Shown piece by piece: positions 1-12,100 of a DNA stretch of 64,000 nt. The DNA is from Litsea cubeba. Its lineage: Eukaryota > Streptophyta > Magnoliopsida > Laurales > Lauraceae. Position numbers and translations under genes: made by a program. The notes under the pieces were generated by a model, which saw only the letters and a program-made list of their open reading frames with translations, had not been told where the DNA came from and did not search any database. The DNA lies in NCBI GenBank assembly GCA_012931725.1, contig CM022948.1, forward strand, positions 68,736,444-68,800,443. Direction: 5' to 3'. Every line of letters begins with the position of its first letter. Positions within the stretch are counted from its first letter, which is position 1.

Positions 1-1194
1 TTGTACTTCTACTTTGTTATTGTACATAGGTACTATAGCACTTCTTCTTCATTCATTTGACATTTTATTTGTCTTTAATTTCATATTGAGGAGCCTAGTT
101 AATCAGACCCATAGAATTTCTCGTAAGCATTTCCTATCCTCTAATGGAATGCTATAACTTTTCATGTTTGCATTTTTGCTACTGCTTTCTTCGTTTTGCT
201 ACCCTAAATTTGTGATAGAAGGTATGGTCTGTTAATGAAATATCCTCTCGTTCATAAGCCTCCTATAGAATGTTCATTTAAAAGTTGTTTAAAATGACTC
301 TCCACCTTTCTTTATGTCATTTCCCTTCACTAAAACCTATTGTTTGTCACTCTTTATACATCTAAGTATATTTGACATGAATAAAAAGAACTTAGGCAAA
401 AAAAAATAATAATATTATAATAATGAATCATGTTCCAAATGAGCAGTTTGATTGGCGGTTCACGGTTGGACAAAACACCAGGCCAAATGGATAAGGGCCA
501 AATTTTGGTTTTAAAACACCAATGGAAATGTCATATAATTGATCTTATTTATTAATTTGATATGATTATCACCTTATGTTGCTTATGACTTTTAAGGATT
601 TTGGTTTGATGAACTTAACCCTATTATTTGACTTGTAAAGTGGTTGAGTTAATGAAATATGACTAACATTTTGATGTTAGTCAAGAGTTTATGAATTGTA
701 CTTAGGCAAGAGTTGACTTCTAAAAAGCTGTGGGCCAGAATTTGATTCTTGTATCACACAATGTGAAAATGCTTGTGATGGCCCAACTTCTGAAAGCTTT
801 TCAGATGCTCACTGCAAGGTGGCCTCACACCAAAATCTATTTGGATCAAGGTATTAAAAATTGGAACTGTCGCCCTCCTTTGAGTTGACTGAGCCAAGGA
901 GTTGGACCGGTTCTCACCCTAAGGTCAATATCACTTGAAAGATACGAAAAATAGAAAGGGATAATCAAAGAAAAATATAGTTGAATAATAATAATAATAA
1001 ATATTTGTTGTGTTTCATTTATTAATAATGTATTTAAGTTGTTATATGTCCCAAATGCTTGAATTTTTATTTAAAAAAAAGTGGTTTTGATCATCTAGAC
1101 TCGGTGTAAAGCATCCTAAATGAGAAATAGGAAATAAGTGAATTTAGTGCCCAAATATCAAATGAAATTGGCCAAGTACGGGACTCAAGGGAAG
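1..1194. other. Gene-free AT-rich DNA
   Basis: No reading frame, repeat boundary or RNA gene could be supported here. There are only short A-rich and (AAT)n stretches near 405-420 and 985-1002. Confidence 0.5.
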
Positions 1195-1572
1195 ATCATG
1201 TGGCGCCTGTCTTTTATTTCCTGCCTTTGGACGATTTGGAAGAGAGAAATAACAGATGTTTTGAAGGAACTTCCTCCTCCCAAGAAGACCTAATCTTCAA
1301 AATGAAATTCTCTGTAGCCTCTTGGGTCTCTATTCTCCCAGTCTTTCGGGAATTATCCCTTGATGCTTTATGTTTCAACTGGAGGGAAGTCATATCGTTT
1401 TGATCTGGCTCTTTTTTCCCTTTGTCTGAGGCCTTTTGCCTCTTTTGTATAGCTTCTCCTTTTTTGGGCATTAGCTGTATTTCTGGGGTCCTCCCCAACC
1501 GCTTCTCAGTATAGCACTTTTATACCGTAAATCTTTTGATTAATACAAGTTACCATTTCAAAAAAAAAAAAA
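1195..1572 (+). mobile_element. L1-type LINE, 5'-truncated 3' end
   Basis: The frame beginning at 1200 ends in residues typical of the far C-terminus of plant L1 ORF2: E-E-R-N-N-R followed by a W-V-S-I-L motif and C-F-N-W at the end. An untranslated tail follows, closing with GTTACCATTTC and a 13-nt A run (1560-1572), which is the usual LINE 3' end. The same terminal word (GTTACCATTC/T plus A run) recurs at about 3828, 31262 and, inverted, 29848, so these belong to one family. It is a dead fragment without the reverse transcriptase. Confidence 0.6.
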
Positions 1573-1842
1573 GTATGTTACTCAAGGGTAATTTGAATTA
1601 GCACTTAACAAGTTTGAGTTGACTTGAACTTGGTTGATTTGTGAAACCATGATTCGGATGCCCATTGCAAGGGGTCTCCCACCAAAGATGTTTTATGCTT
1701 TGCATCCATTACAATGGTGTCATAATCATACCATCAAAAGTAGCTTTATGCCAACTTTCAACCATATTCCAAAAATCATTAGAAGTATCAATCATCCAGC
1801 CTCCCTTACATCTATTCATTTACTTTTTTGAAATCCCCATTA

Positions 1843-2780
1843 CTAATGTACTAGGAAGCACGGACACTTCTCCGGGGCCAGAGTGTCGGTGTCCGACACG
1901 TGTCGGACACGGACACGCTTCGGACACGCTCCGACACGTGTCGGACACGCCCAAAAGAGTGTCCTGATTTTTTTTTTTTTTTTAATATTTCGGACACGCT
2001 GGGACACGCTGGGGACACGCTGGCCTCTTTTAATTGGAAAAAAAATAATAAAATTAGAGTAAAAAATGAAAAGAAAAGGGGGCTGTTTGTAAGAGGTCAT
2101 AACTTATTTGTTTGCTAAATTGATTACAAAGTTAAAATAATAAAATTAGAGTAAAAAATGAAAAGAAAATGAGAGTAAAAAATGAAAAGAAAAGGGGGCT
2201 GATTGCAAAAGGTCATAACTTATTTGATTGCTAAATTGATTACAAAGTTAAAATAATAAAATTAGAGTAAAAAATGAAAAGAAAAGGGGGTTGTTTGTAA
2301 AAGGTCATAACTTATTTGTTTGCTAAATTGATTACAAAGTTAAAATAATAAAATTAGAGTAACAAATGAAAAGAAAAGGGGGCTGTTTGTAAAAGGTCAT
2401 AACTTATTTGATTGCTAAATTGATTACAAAGTTAAAATAATAAAATTAGAGTAAAAAATGAAAAGAAAGGGGGTTGTTTGTAAAAGGTCATAACTTATTT
2501 GATTGCTAAATTGATTACAAAGTTAAATAATAAAATTAGAGTAAAAAATGAAAAGAAAAGGGGGTTGTTTGTAAAAGGTCATAACTTATTTGATTGCTAA
2601 ATTGATTACAAAGTTAAAATGATAGTATCTTTTAGTATATGATTAGATATATTATTATTATTATTATTATTTAATTATTAACATGTCCCGAACGTGTCCG
2701 TGTCCTACTTTTTTGAAAATGCCGTGTCGGCGTGTCGTGTCCGCGTCCCGAGTCCGTGTCCGTGCTTCTTAGCTAATGTA
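1843..2780. mobile_element. TIR DNA transposon with 8-bp target duplication, non-autonomous
   Basis: The element proper is 1851-2772 (922 bp). Its ends are inverted copies of CTARGAAGCACGGACAC (17 bp, one mismatch). It is flanked by an exact 8-bp duplication, CTAATGTA, at 1843-1850 and 2773-2780. The GTGTCGGACACG-rich subterminal parts (1885-1950 and 1990-2010, 2690-2765) can fold on each other. No transposase is present. An 8-bp duplication fits hAT; a 9-bp MULE duplication with one mismatch is the alternative. Confidence 0.85.
2050..2625. repeat. Minisatellite, about 92-bp unit, six copies
   Basis: The word GGTCATAACTT occurs at 2095, 2211, 2303, 2395, 2487 and 2577. Spacings are 116, then about 92, 92, 92 and 91 bp. 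Each unit contains TTGATTACAAAGTTAAAAT and an AAAAGAAAAGGGGG block. The array fills the core of the TIR element and probably expanded after insertion. The first interval is longer because a short AAAATGAGAGTA segment is duplicated. Confidence 0.85.
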
Positions 2781-2819
2781 TACCTTTTATTTAATCTCCA
2801 AAGATACATCAAAGAAGTC

Positions 2820-3849
2820 TAAAGTAAGGTGTTGTCTATGGAAGATTTTTTGAGCATGGTCTTTTTTAGAATTGCCAAGTGGGCAACTTCAAGGAAAGAA
2901 TTTCAGAATTTAATGTTCGATAGCATCTTTCTCAATTGGGAGGCGTAAAGAAGGAATAGATGGTTTCTGCCTCCTATGGGTGCCTTGAAATTTAATGTTG
3001 ACGGAGCATGGTATCGACAGTGTTCTTTTCAATTCTGTGTCAAGTAGTTGTTTGTGCAGTTTCCCATCACCAATTGATTTTGGGATTACTGGCTAGCAAC
3101 TCTGTTGTGGTATCAGAGCCAGAGGCCTTGAGTTCGAAACCATGCAGGGCAAAAATGCCCCATGCCGCGTTGTGTGTTTGTGTGGGCAGGAGTGCGTAGG
3201 GCAAGAAGGCCCAATGCCGTGTTGTAGTCTTGTGCGGGTGTGTGCTTCGGATCTGGGCGGTGTCCCGCCCGAGGGGGGGGGGTGTCGAGTAGCCGTGTTG
3301 TAGTCTTGTGCGGGTGTCTGCTTCGGATCCGGGCGGTGTCCCGCCCGAGGGGGGGGGTGTCGAGTAGTTGTTTGTGCAATTTCCCATCACCAATTGGTTT
3401 GGGATTACTGGTTAGCAACTCTTGTTATTTTGAAGGTCAAGTTCTTTCCTTTTCTAAGTTCATAGGTTGTTAGAGATTCTAATGAAGTGGAGGTCTTGGC
3501 TATTTTGTTGGGATTAAGATTGTATGTTTTGTCGTTCCATAAGCAACTCATTGAATGTGGAATCAAGCATTATCTTCTTTGATCCTGGAATTTAGCCATA
3601 TTCTTCAGTATGCTAATGAGTTGGCTAAGGAAGGATGGAAGCGTTCTTTAGTGTCTGCTGTTGTTTCTTTTTCATTGTTGTGAGGGTTTGTTGCTCTCTT
3701 CGTCTCGAGCTTTGCTATTGGTTGAGGTTATGAGGGAATAATGCTCTCATACCTTCTTCTTCTCTTTGCTTCTGTGTCTGGTTGTACGGTTTGTGTTTTT
3801 CTAATAAATAGTATCTCATATCTGTTACCATTCAAAAAGAAAAAAAAAT
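2820..3849 (+). mobile_element. L1-type LINE 3' relic with RNase H domain, interrupted
   Basis: Translation in pieces gives the plant LINE RNase H signature. Around 2965-3015 it reads P-P-M-G-A-L-K-F-N-V-D-G-A. At 3430-3480 it reads E-G-Q-V-L-S-F-S-K-F-I-G, then R-D-S-N-E-V-E-V-L-A-I-L at about 3473-3505, and A-N-E-L-A-K-E-G-W near 3612-3640. The copy ends in a 3' UTR closing with GTTACCATTC plus an A-rich tail at 3825-3848. It is cut by a foreign, internally duplicated segment (about 3040-3424) and by frameshifts. The 5' part is absent. Confidence 0.7.
3047..3424. repeat. Tandemly duplicated insert in the LINE relic
   Basis: The stretch 3047-3105 (AGTAGTTGTTTGTGCA.. to ..TAGCAACTCT) is repeated at 3365-3424 with few changes, a period of about 318 bp. 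Between them lies a second duplication, a GTGTTGTAGTCTTGTGCGGGTGT unit with a GGGCGGTGTCCCGCCCGAGGGGG block, at about 3214-3293 and 3294-3365. The left part contains TGGTATCAGAGCC (3109-3121), which matches the initiator-Met tRNA primer-binding word of plant retroelements, then GAGTTCGAAACC, which resembles a pol III B box. Confidence 0.6.
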
Positions 3850-4703
3850 CAAGGATTTCATAAGAAAACCAAAGCCAGTCTTTTAAAGCTAACTTATTTA
3901 ATTACAATTGATGCTCAAGAAAGAAATTAAATTGCAAATAAAAGTAGTAGTAGTTATGGAGTGACATCCCATGTTTACAATTCAATTAGTTGAAGGTTGT
4001 GTGCTTTTCGCGGGCATCACTTATGATTGTCCAATGAATATGTTGCTTATACCGAATTAAAAAAAACTTAACATGCTGCTTGTATACCTTTGACTTATGA
4101 TCACCCAAATCAATGTAATTTTTTGCATGCATACCTATGAATACTGCGCTGTACCAAAATCTAATGGATATCTGGACCACTCATATGGATTCCATTTCAA
4201 AATTCATGGTAAAGTTTGCCCATATGCATTAGATCCGAACCATGTATCCCCTTGATCAGATTGTTTGCACATTTGATGAGTCCATAAACCAGGATTGCCT
4301 TGATCAGGTGATTACAAATCTCCTCCTAATGATTAATGAAGTGTTTTTGTTTGATGTGAACTGGTTTTCTTTAAGGCTTGATTGTCTGATCATTGTGATT
4401 GTAGGACAACTTTCCTGGTTGGAATTGATGTGTGCACATTTTGTATACTGTTCATGTTTGCCACTGTACGGTTTTTCACATGGGAGTAATTTGGAGCATG
4501 GAGGCAGCATGAAATATTGTGCTCTGGGTAGTCTTGCCTTATATGAGCTGCATGCATATCATATGCATACTTGCATCAAGAAGCACCCTGCTATGCATGC
4601 ATGCAACACTGAACTGGTTTTGAATTAAAAAAAAAAAACACTGAACTGGTTTCTTATTTCTTCTGTTGCTCTGAAACTCAAAAGTGTCTTGCAATTCGCA
4701 CAG
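3850..4703. other. No supported gene
   Basis: Sequence between the LINE relic and the first zinc-finger fragment. The part just upstream of 4704 is probably an intron or upstream exon of that pseudogene, since 4701-4703 is a CAG acceptor. No coding homology is visible. Confidence 0.4.
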
Positions 4704-5204
4704 GCTGCTGTACCCTCAAATGGAATGCAGTTATCGATGAAGAGTTGAAGAAAACCAAGGTTGTGCAGTCAGCATGGTGTGAGTTGTGCAAGGTTGAGAC
4801 TGTAACAGCCATGAAACGCTTAACACACACAAAATGGGAAGGAAGAAACACAAGAAAAATCTGAAGAAATTAGAAAATCAAAGAGTGTTGTTATGTTGCT
4901 GCAGAACACGTTGCTACAGAGGTGACTAGAGACCCAGAAACCGCTGCTACAGAGGTGACTAGAGACCCAGAACCCACTGCTACAGAGGTGACTGAAGACC
5001 CAGCTACGGTCAAGGAAATTCCACCTGGAGAGAGTGCTCAAGGTACAAAGCCTGAGGTGGATTTAGAGACAAAAGAAACGAAAGCTTGTGGAAGTTGGTA
5101 CAGCAGCTGATTCGTTGAGGGTGTGCATTATATGCAATGTGGTATGCAATAGTGAAACAGTGTTCAAGTCCCATCTAGCCGGACAAAGCATGCATGCTGC
5201 AAAG
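4704..5204 (+). pseudogene. U1-type C2H2 zinc-finger protein, broken copy 1
   Basis: This is an exon remnant bounded by a CAG acceptor (4701-4703) and an AAAG|GTATAC donor (5204/5205). It encodes two U1/matrin-type fingers of a plant nucleic-acid-binding family. The first reads A-W-C-E-L-C-K (about 4777), then in another frame C-N-S-H-E-T-L-N-T-H-K-M-G, and H-K-K-N-L. The second reads C-I-I-C-N-V-V-C-N-S-E-T-V (5127-5165), then H-L-A-G-Q-S-M-H. Frame changes near 4798 and 5080 break it. The second finger has one extra residue between its histidines compared with copy 2. Between the fingers a 33-bp unit (T-E-V-T-R-D-P-E-x-x-A) is repeated about three times (4914-5003). Confidence 0.7.
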
Positions 5205-5356
5205 GTATACAAGTTTAACTATAGTAAGAGGGATATCGTTTTACTACTACTACAAGAGGCGTTAGTGGAAAATGGAAAGCATTGTTTATTTCTCATATTG
5301 GTTTGGTTGGTTACTTGTGCTCAACAATGTTTTGCTTGTTTTAGATTAGCCTCAGA

Positions 5357-5360
<4 letters not shown>

Positions 5361-5428
<68 letters not shown>
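5361..5428. repeat. (TC)34 microsatellite
   Basis: An uninterrupted TC dinucleotide run of 68 bp, about 150 bp downstream of zinc-finger copy 1. Confidence 0.95.
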
Positions 5429-5431
<3 letters not shown>

Positions 5432-5890
5432 TCCACTTTTTCTTTATAAAAACTCCAATAAGTAATACCCAATTAAAAAAAAGATAAATTAATAAAGAAC
5501 AAAAATATTCCAACAATACAAAATGATTTCGAATATGCCTTGTGTCACAGTCACTTAGTTGGGAGATGAGTAGCAAGTCATTGTCGTCATCACTACTATA
5601 GTCTTTGACAATAATCGACATCAAATATGTTTGAATATGTGCAGAATCTTCACGTTTGTAGTTTTGGTATGGCCGTCCTTTGGATTCATCACCAAGGAGT
5701 CTTCACGCATAGGGCAAGGATCAAAATAGTGGTTGCTGCGGGCTGGCATCCAGTGGCCAAAAACACTGCCTAGCGGTCTATATTTAGTAGTTGTGAATCG
5801 AAACAGTTGTCAAGATATTTTGAAAAAAAATCCAGAATATTGGAAAATGATAGGATTTAATATTTTTTTCCCTATGTTTTTTTTTTTTGT

Positions 5891-5929
<39 letters not shown>

Positions 5930-7739
5930 GGTTATGATTGTATGATTATGAAGTTTTTTTTTTTTTTTTATAATATTGATCTACTTTTCCCAGGGATTCA
6001 TGTTGGTTAGATATATTAAGTTAGATTCTATTATGCTGCATGCATTTCTAAATTCATAATTCAAATAAGCAATTTAGTATAACTGTATATAACAAATGAT
6101 ATATAAATTATAAAATAATGCTTACATAAAGTTTAAAGTTTAAACCAAATAACAAATTGACTTTCATCAAAACAAACAATGTATTTTTGTTGAGTACCAA
6201 AGGGGTGTCTATCAGGATATACCTAGAGAAGAACCCTTGAGAGAAACTCTCTGTATCTTTGGAATTCGGCGGGATCATTGTTTTTTTTTAAGCAAGGGTA
6301 GAAGTTGTGCAAAAATATTATTTAGAGAAGAAAAAAAAATAAGCCTTATATGCATTGTAAAAGAATTTAGAAAGTAGCAGTCAATCTCACTTTGGAGCGG
6401 GTTAGCGGCCCTGTATCTGGTGTAGGCGGCCGCTACAGATGAGAGCGGTGCTAAATACCATTTAGTGCAATGGTCTTGGCTGCTACACCCGATATAGTGG
6501 CGTAGCGGCTGCTATTTTGATCCATCCGCTTTGGGACAGACTTGCTTAATGCAACCATGATAATGAGAGGAAAACAGTAAATTTTCATTGAATGCCAAAA
6601 TGAGAGAATACAAGGAAACTTGTAGGGGAGATGATGACAAATACTTCCTCTCTCTCTCACTCATTTTTCCAGTTTAAAGGTGTAAGTTTAATACTTGTTT
6701 TTGTTTTTTTTTTTTAATGGTAATCAGGTTTCAGTTATACTTGTGATATAGTTCCGTTCTATTCCATAGCCAATTCCAGGTAACTGAAGTACTGTGGACA
6801 GTTTAAGGTACAGTTCGGTTCTTTTCCCATGACCTATTGCACGTCAACTGAGGTCTATGGCATAATGGTTCCTAGGAACCTAAATGGGGGCCCAAACAAA
6901 GCCCATCTATTTACCCGCTTTATTTATTGCTTTAGCCGATAGTTAGCACTTTCTGTTTGATAATTCTACGTCCATCTATAACTTGGAGATCGGACTGTAT
7001 GTACACTCTAGACCCATGTCCATCAGATGGTATTCTTCTTACATAATTTTTAAAAACTGATTAATGGCATTGCATGTGTATTAAAAGTTCTTCCATGTAA
7101 TCCAAGGAGGGTATCCAGTAAGACGGAGTAGTTTCTCTTCTAAAACATTGGCAAAAGATCCGTGTTCTTTGTTTCTAAGGTTTCACTTATGTTTTCGGTT
7201 TTCATTGTCAAATTTGCTTTAGATCTTGGATAGGTTCAGAGATGTAAAGCATGACCGGCATTCGCCATTGGTATAGGGTAACGAGAAAAATATCAACAAT
7301 TCTTCCAAACCTATTACACACAATCAATTAACATTGTCATAGTCATCATTTCAGTTGTGTGCTTCCATAGATTAGGATCACAGAATCATTCAAGATTATA
7401 TTGTGGATGTACAAGCTCTGCACGTGTACATATGGTGGGCCAATACTTATTCTTGGTCCTGGATCTTGTACAGCCTCTGCACAGGTACACATATGTTATA
7501 TAGCTGCAGTGGAGGTCAATCTTTATATTCAGTATATGTATGCATGTGGGTGTATGAGTGCGTGCAAATCCACACTTATGTTGTGGATGCATGCATGAAT
7601 TCATGATGCTTATGCGCCGTCTGGACACTGCGAACTGCACGAATTAACTACATTTGGTCTGACCATCCATCCATTTAGGTTGCTACCATTTAGAAAAAAA
7701 GGAAAAAAAAAGTTAGAACTTCATGTATAATTTGATCAA
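5429..7739. other. Gene-free interval between zinc-finger copies
   Basis: No gene is supported. Apart from the poly-G run listed separately it holds T-rich runs (5955-5969, 6703-6715), a GC-rich island with TAGCGGCCGCT-like words (6390-6530), and a weak local duplication of GCTCTGCACGTGTACATATG-like words at 7416 and 7475. Confidence 0.4.
5891..5928 (+). repeat. 38-nt uninterrupted poly-G run
   Basis: Thirty-eight consecutive G residues, preceded by T10 and followed by TGG, with another T run at 5955. Such a G run could form stacked G-quadruplexes. Alternatively the length could be a sequencing or assembly artefact. Confidence 0.9.
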
Positions 7740-7866
7740 GACGGTAATAGGTGCTAGTAGCTGAGGATTGGTTCAAGATAGATCGGAATGGAGAAACATA
7801 ATTCGTGTAGCCCCAACATAGTTGGACAAGGCTTTGAAAATGATGACGACGACGGTAATAGGTGCT
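7740..7866 (+). mobile_element. RTE-type LINE, 95-bp 3' fragment with 16-bp TSD
   Basis: The insert 7756-7850 ends with the typical RTE tail (GTAGCCCCAACATAGTTGGACAAGG.., then TGATGACGACGAC). It is flanked by an exact 16-bp duplication, GACGGTAATAGGTGCT, at 7740-7755 and 7851-7866. It is a severely 5'-truncated copy. Confidence 0.8.
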
Positions 7867-8100
7867 GATGCATCCAGGGTGGGCCTTGACTATCTAGTGA
7901 TGCTATCCAACAAGATGGCGGGGACCTAGGCGCCCCTACTATTCGGATCCTTCATCTTCATATATGCTACAACGATTCAACTGCATAGGTTTTATCCCTG
8001 CATGCGGAGTATGTAAATTATACATCATGTACTATCAAATTGCTGTCTTGTTTCTACTTATGGATCTGGAATTAAAAAACTTTCTGCAATTACTGTACAG

Positions 8101-9170
8101 GTTGCGATTGCTTCTGATGGAACGCAGCCATGGTGGGTCAAAATCCAAATCAAATCCAGATTCTGAACCGGAACGTGATCCAGATCAAAATCCAAATCCA
8201 ACCTCAAATTCAGATCCAGATCCAAATTCAAACTCAGAACCAACTCCAAATTCAAACTCAATCCAGAGTCAGATCCAAACCCAATTCCAAATCCTGCGAC
8301 CTGTAATGACCAAGCGTGTCAGGCAACTGTCAATGGCTCCACGAAGAAGAAGAAAAAGAAGAGTAAGAAAACGGAAGTTGTGCAACCAGTATGGTGTGAG
8401 CTCTGCAGTATTCTTGTACTGGTCAGGAAGTCCTCGGCATGCACAAGTCGGAGAAGGAGGCATAAGAAAAATCTGGAGAAATTGGAAGAGTTGAAGAATG
8501 CTGCTGCCGTTGTAAAACCTGAAAGCCTAGAAGCAGGCACTACTGAAAACCAACCAGGAGAGGAGGCCAAAACTACAGAAGGGGGAGCGAAGAGGAAACA
8601 GACAGCCTCCAAATCAAAGACTGGAGAGGATTTGGAGACAAAGAACAGAAGCTTTTGGAATGTGGGATTACAGCGGATTTGGTGAAGGTCTGTACAATAT
8701 GCAATGTTGTTTGCAACAGCGAGACAGTGTACAACTTCCACCTGTCAGGACAGAAACATGCTACTCAGATGAGGAAGCAAACCACTGAATTGGCAAAATC
8801 AGCAATCAGCCCTCAATTTGTGTCTGCTGCAAAAGTGACATTAAGTGCTGGGCCTGAACCGATATCTGATGCAACAGTTACAATAACCCCGGTGCCTGAA
8901 CTCTTTTCTGGTGCAACAGTAACAACTACTGTCGAGGCGGAACACATTTCTGCTGCATCAGTAGTAACAACTGTTGGTCCTGAAATCCATCTTTGAGGCG
9001 ACAGCCACAACTGTTGGGCCTGAACGGGTTTCTGCTGCAACCATGACTTTAACCATAAGTCCTTGGCCAGTTATTGCTCCAACCACCTGCGCCAACTGTT
9101 GATCCTCGACCGGTTACTGCTGCAATTGCGACACCAACCCTTAGCCCTCAGCTGATTACTCCCTCCTGAT
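8101..9170 (+). pseudogene. U1-type C2H2 zinc-finger protein, broken copy 2
   Basis: This is the longer relative of copy 1. It begins after a TACAG acceptor (8100) with a first segment alignable to the start of copy 1. The order is: an Asn/Asp/Pro/Ser-rich low-complexity part (8140-8280); a Lys-rich stretch; finger 1 (P-V-W-C-E-L-C at about 8380-8405, then in another frame Q-E-V-L-G-M-H-K-S and H-K-K-N-L-E at about 8425-8480); a charged linker; and finger 2 (C-T-I-C-N-V-V-C-N-S-E-T-V-Y-N-F-H-L-S-G-Q-K-H, about 8692-8760). A degenerate repeat of about 20 residues (T-V-x-T-x-V-x-P-E) runs from 8830 to 9150. Frame changes near 8420 and 8650, and a TGA at 8994-8996, make it a pseudogene. I recall a similar C2H2 protein at Arabidopsis At5g61190. 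Confidence 0.7.
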
Positions 9171-12100
9171 TAGTTTTTGAAATCTCGCCAAGTTGGGTAA
9201 CTGGGTTAGTCTGATGAATTGACTTGATCGACTTGACTTGGTGACCAGTCGAGTTGAGCCAACTCTCCCAAACAGTGCTCTTGAGTAGGTTATGAAAAGT
9301 TGTCTAGGTTGGTAGATTGTCTCCTCCCGTTTTGAGAGCTGTGTCAGGTCCAAACCTCTTTTCTAATCCTAATTTACTCATATCTAGCAATTTCCCCCTA
9401 TGCTTTTTGATGCATTTATGGTAATATTAGCCTTTGGCTTTACTGAGCATCCTTACAGGTTGGATCACTTGAATATGTTCTCTTGTAAATCCTGTGCAGG
9501 GTTTTTTGGTAACCCATAAATTCATCCCTGATATAACATGAATGAGGACTCATCCTTGTACATTGCCCATTTTTGTGAATGGTTAGGATTTCATGGTCTA
9601 TCATCTAGCAGCAAAAAAATAGTCATAATACCTCTTTTCTTGGATCATCTGAATAAGTGCACCTTAGCAGCTTGTTGGCCCCCAAAGTAAGAATTGATCT
9701 GATTTTACAAGTTATAACTGCAACTCGGCTGTGTGGCACTGGGACATTATGTAAAGAGCTGTTGGAAGCAACTTCTTTTCTGAGATAGAAAGAGGAAAAC
9801 TAAAATTCAACGCGTTTGCACAGTACGAAGATTCTTCAGAGATAAAACATGGTTCCATTTTTCCACGCCTAGTGCAACACACTTTCCTGTGGGGAAAGGC
9901 ACACCTCATGGAAGTTACTCTTTCTATGACTGTCTCGAATTGAAATTTGGTTATTGTAATTTCGGATTTTCTTAGTTATTGAATGGAACATACTGCTATA
10001 TGATATATGTAAAATGCTAAGAAACATGTTATTTTCTAAAAACATAGAAGTTTTTGGCAAATATGGTGAAAAAAACGCGCTATAAGTTATTAATGTATGC
10101 TAATTTAGGCTGCACTGGTTCTTTCCAACTGAGTTAAGGTGCTCACATAATGAGTTTAGGAATGTGAGACAATCGTTTGATGAATTAAAAAAAAAACAAG
10201 GAGCCATCAGGATTCAGGTCATTCTTACATTTGTGCATAAATATTTATTTACTCATTTTTGAAAATATTGGTTGCTTTGCATTATTGTGTTAAGTCAACA
10301 TTTTCATTGTGAGAATGATCTGATAAAGTTGTAATGAATTAGTGAAAATCTTCCTAATAATGGCAAGAGAAACCCCAAATTTAAAAATATCGCAACAGAT
10401 TGCAAAGACAATAACTTGGCAAAATTAATTATACTGAAAAAAAAATTAAAATATTTTATATACATACAAGTCAAACTAGAAACTTCTATTGAAGTTGTCT
10501 CTAATTCTTGCAATTTTGTGGTCTTTGGATTCAGGAGTTCTCTAAATTCTTGGTGATATATAACATGATTATTCTTAAACATAAGAGAAGATGGAAATCA
10601 TATGAGGAAGTTAGAATTGAGTTGTGTAAAAATTGGAGAAATCTATAAGAAATACCTATAATAGTATTTCATATTTATATTGTATTAATTGAATAATTTA
10701 TTTTTCTATGAAATTCTCTGATATATAATATCCCTTCCCTCACTCTTTTCAACTCTCCTTTCTGTCTTGATATTACCAAAATAGCTTCCCACCAACAATA
10801 TTCTATGAGTAAAATGATGAAAAGGATGATGGTTTTTCATGAAGGTCAGAGTAGGAGGTGGAATATAATTAGACATCAATGTTTTGGCGATAAATTGTAG
10901 ATTGCTAATTGTTATATATGAAAGTTGTAGACTCGATTTTGTAATTAATTGAGAAATTGAGTCCTGTTTTTGATTAATTGTTCAGATCTAAACGAGGCCA
11001 GCAGGAAGTCTAGAAAGTGTGATCCAATGGTCTGGGAATTTTTTCAAAAATATAAAAATTTGTGAAGAATCAGCTGGTGGTTTTTGGGCCTTCTAAACAC
11101 GATGAATGGGTATTGTGATTCTTCTATTGCCCTTAAATTTTCAATTCAATAAAACCACCCCCATGAAAGTCTCTCCTGTTTGTTGTTAGTTTCTAGAACT
11201 AGGCATTTTTGCTGAAGGATAGCATGACTTGCTCAAAGGTTTGCCAAGAGATTAGACCAAAGAGGAGTTATCCTCATTGACAAATTTAAAAAGAAAGATG
11301 GGTTAGAAATTGACCATCTTTTCTTTATAAGCCATGGAACTTAAAAGGGGAAACTTCCTTGAAGTTTCTTTGCTTTCATTGGATAAGAAAGGTGTCTGAG
11401 AGGTCGATCAATGCAGACCAAAGTATGGGGGGCCCACATGAAATGCATATATTTCTAGAGAGTAGGCAGTTTTTTTTTGTAGGGAATTGAAGAATAAGGG
11501 GTGAATTAGATATCACTTTGATCAGATAATCCTAACCATCTATTTTGAACTCTCAAAATTAAATAATTTTTAAGTGCTTTGATTTCTGTGATTGAATTCA
11601 ACATGATCAATAACCAGATCATTAATTTGGGTGACTTCAATTCATCATTGGCAAGCTCGTATGGGTTAGATTTGTCAAAGGTCGACCAACTGTATAAAAT
11701 AAGGAGGGGTTAAATAAAGAGAGGAGGGCTCGGAATTGAGACAAAAGATTCAAGGCCTTTCTTTTTCTTTTTTTTTTTTTTAACCAAGAAAGGGTTGCTA
11801 AGACCCAAGTGAAAGCCTACACGCACATAGAAAGAAAACTCATACAAGTGGAAAAGAAACCCAAATATGCAGAAAGAAAGCCCAAACAAGTGAGAAGGGA
11901 AGCCCGCATGCATCGGGAAATGTGCGTTCTCAGGGTTCAAACCTTGGACAACCAGTTGAGAACTACCACTCCTTACCACTCGGCTAAGGAGTTGTTCTAT
12001 TAAGGCCCTTGATAGGTGGAATGAGCAATGGTTGTCTCGGGTCTCACTCTTACCATCCATTTGATATACGTGGAGCTCACCTTACCTTCATCCAACTCAG

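Noticed and set aside
3067..3473. Overlapping frames of about 100 residues on both strands
   Set aside because: They follow the GC-rich tandem duplication, repeat the same residues, and lie inside a LINE relic.
8319..8741. 140-residue minus-strand frame
   Set aside because: It is the antisense shadow of the zinc-finger pseudogene, with no motif of its own.
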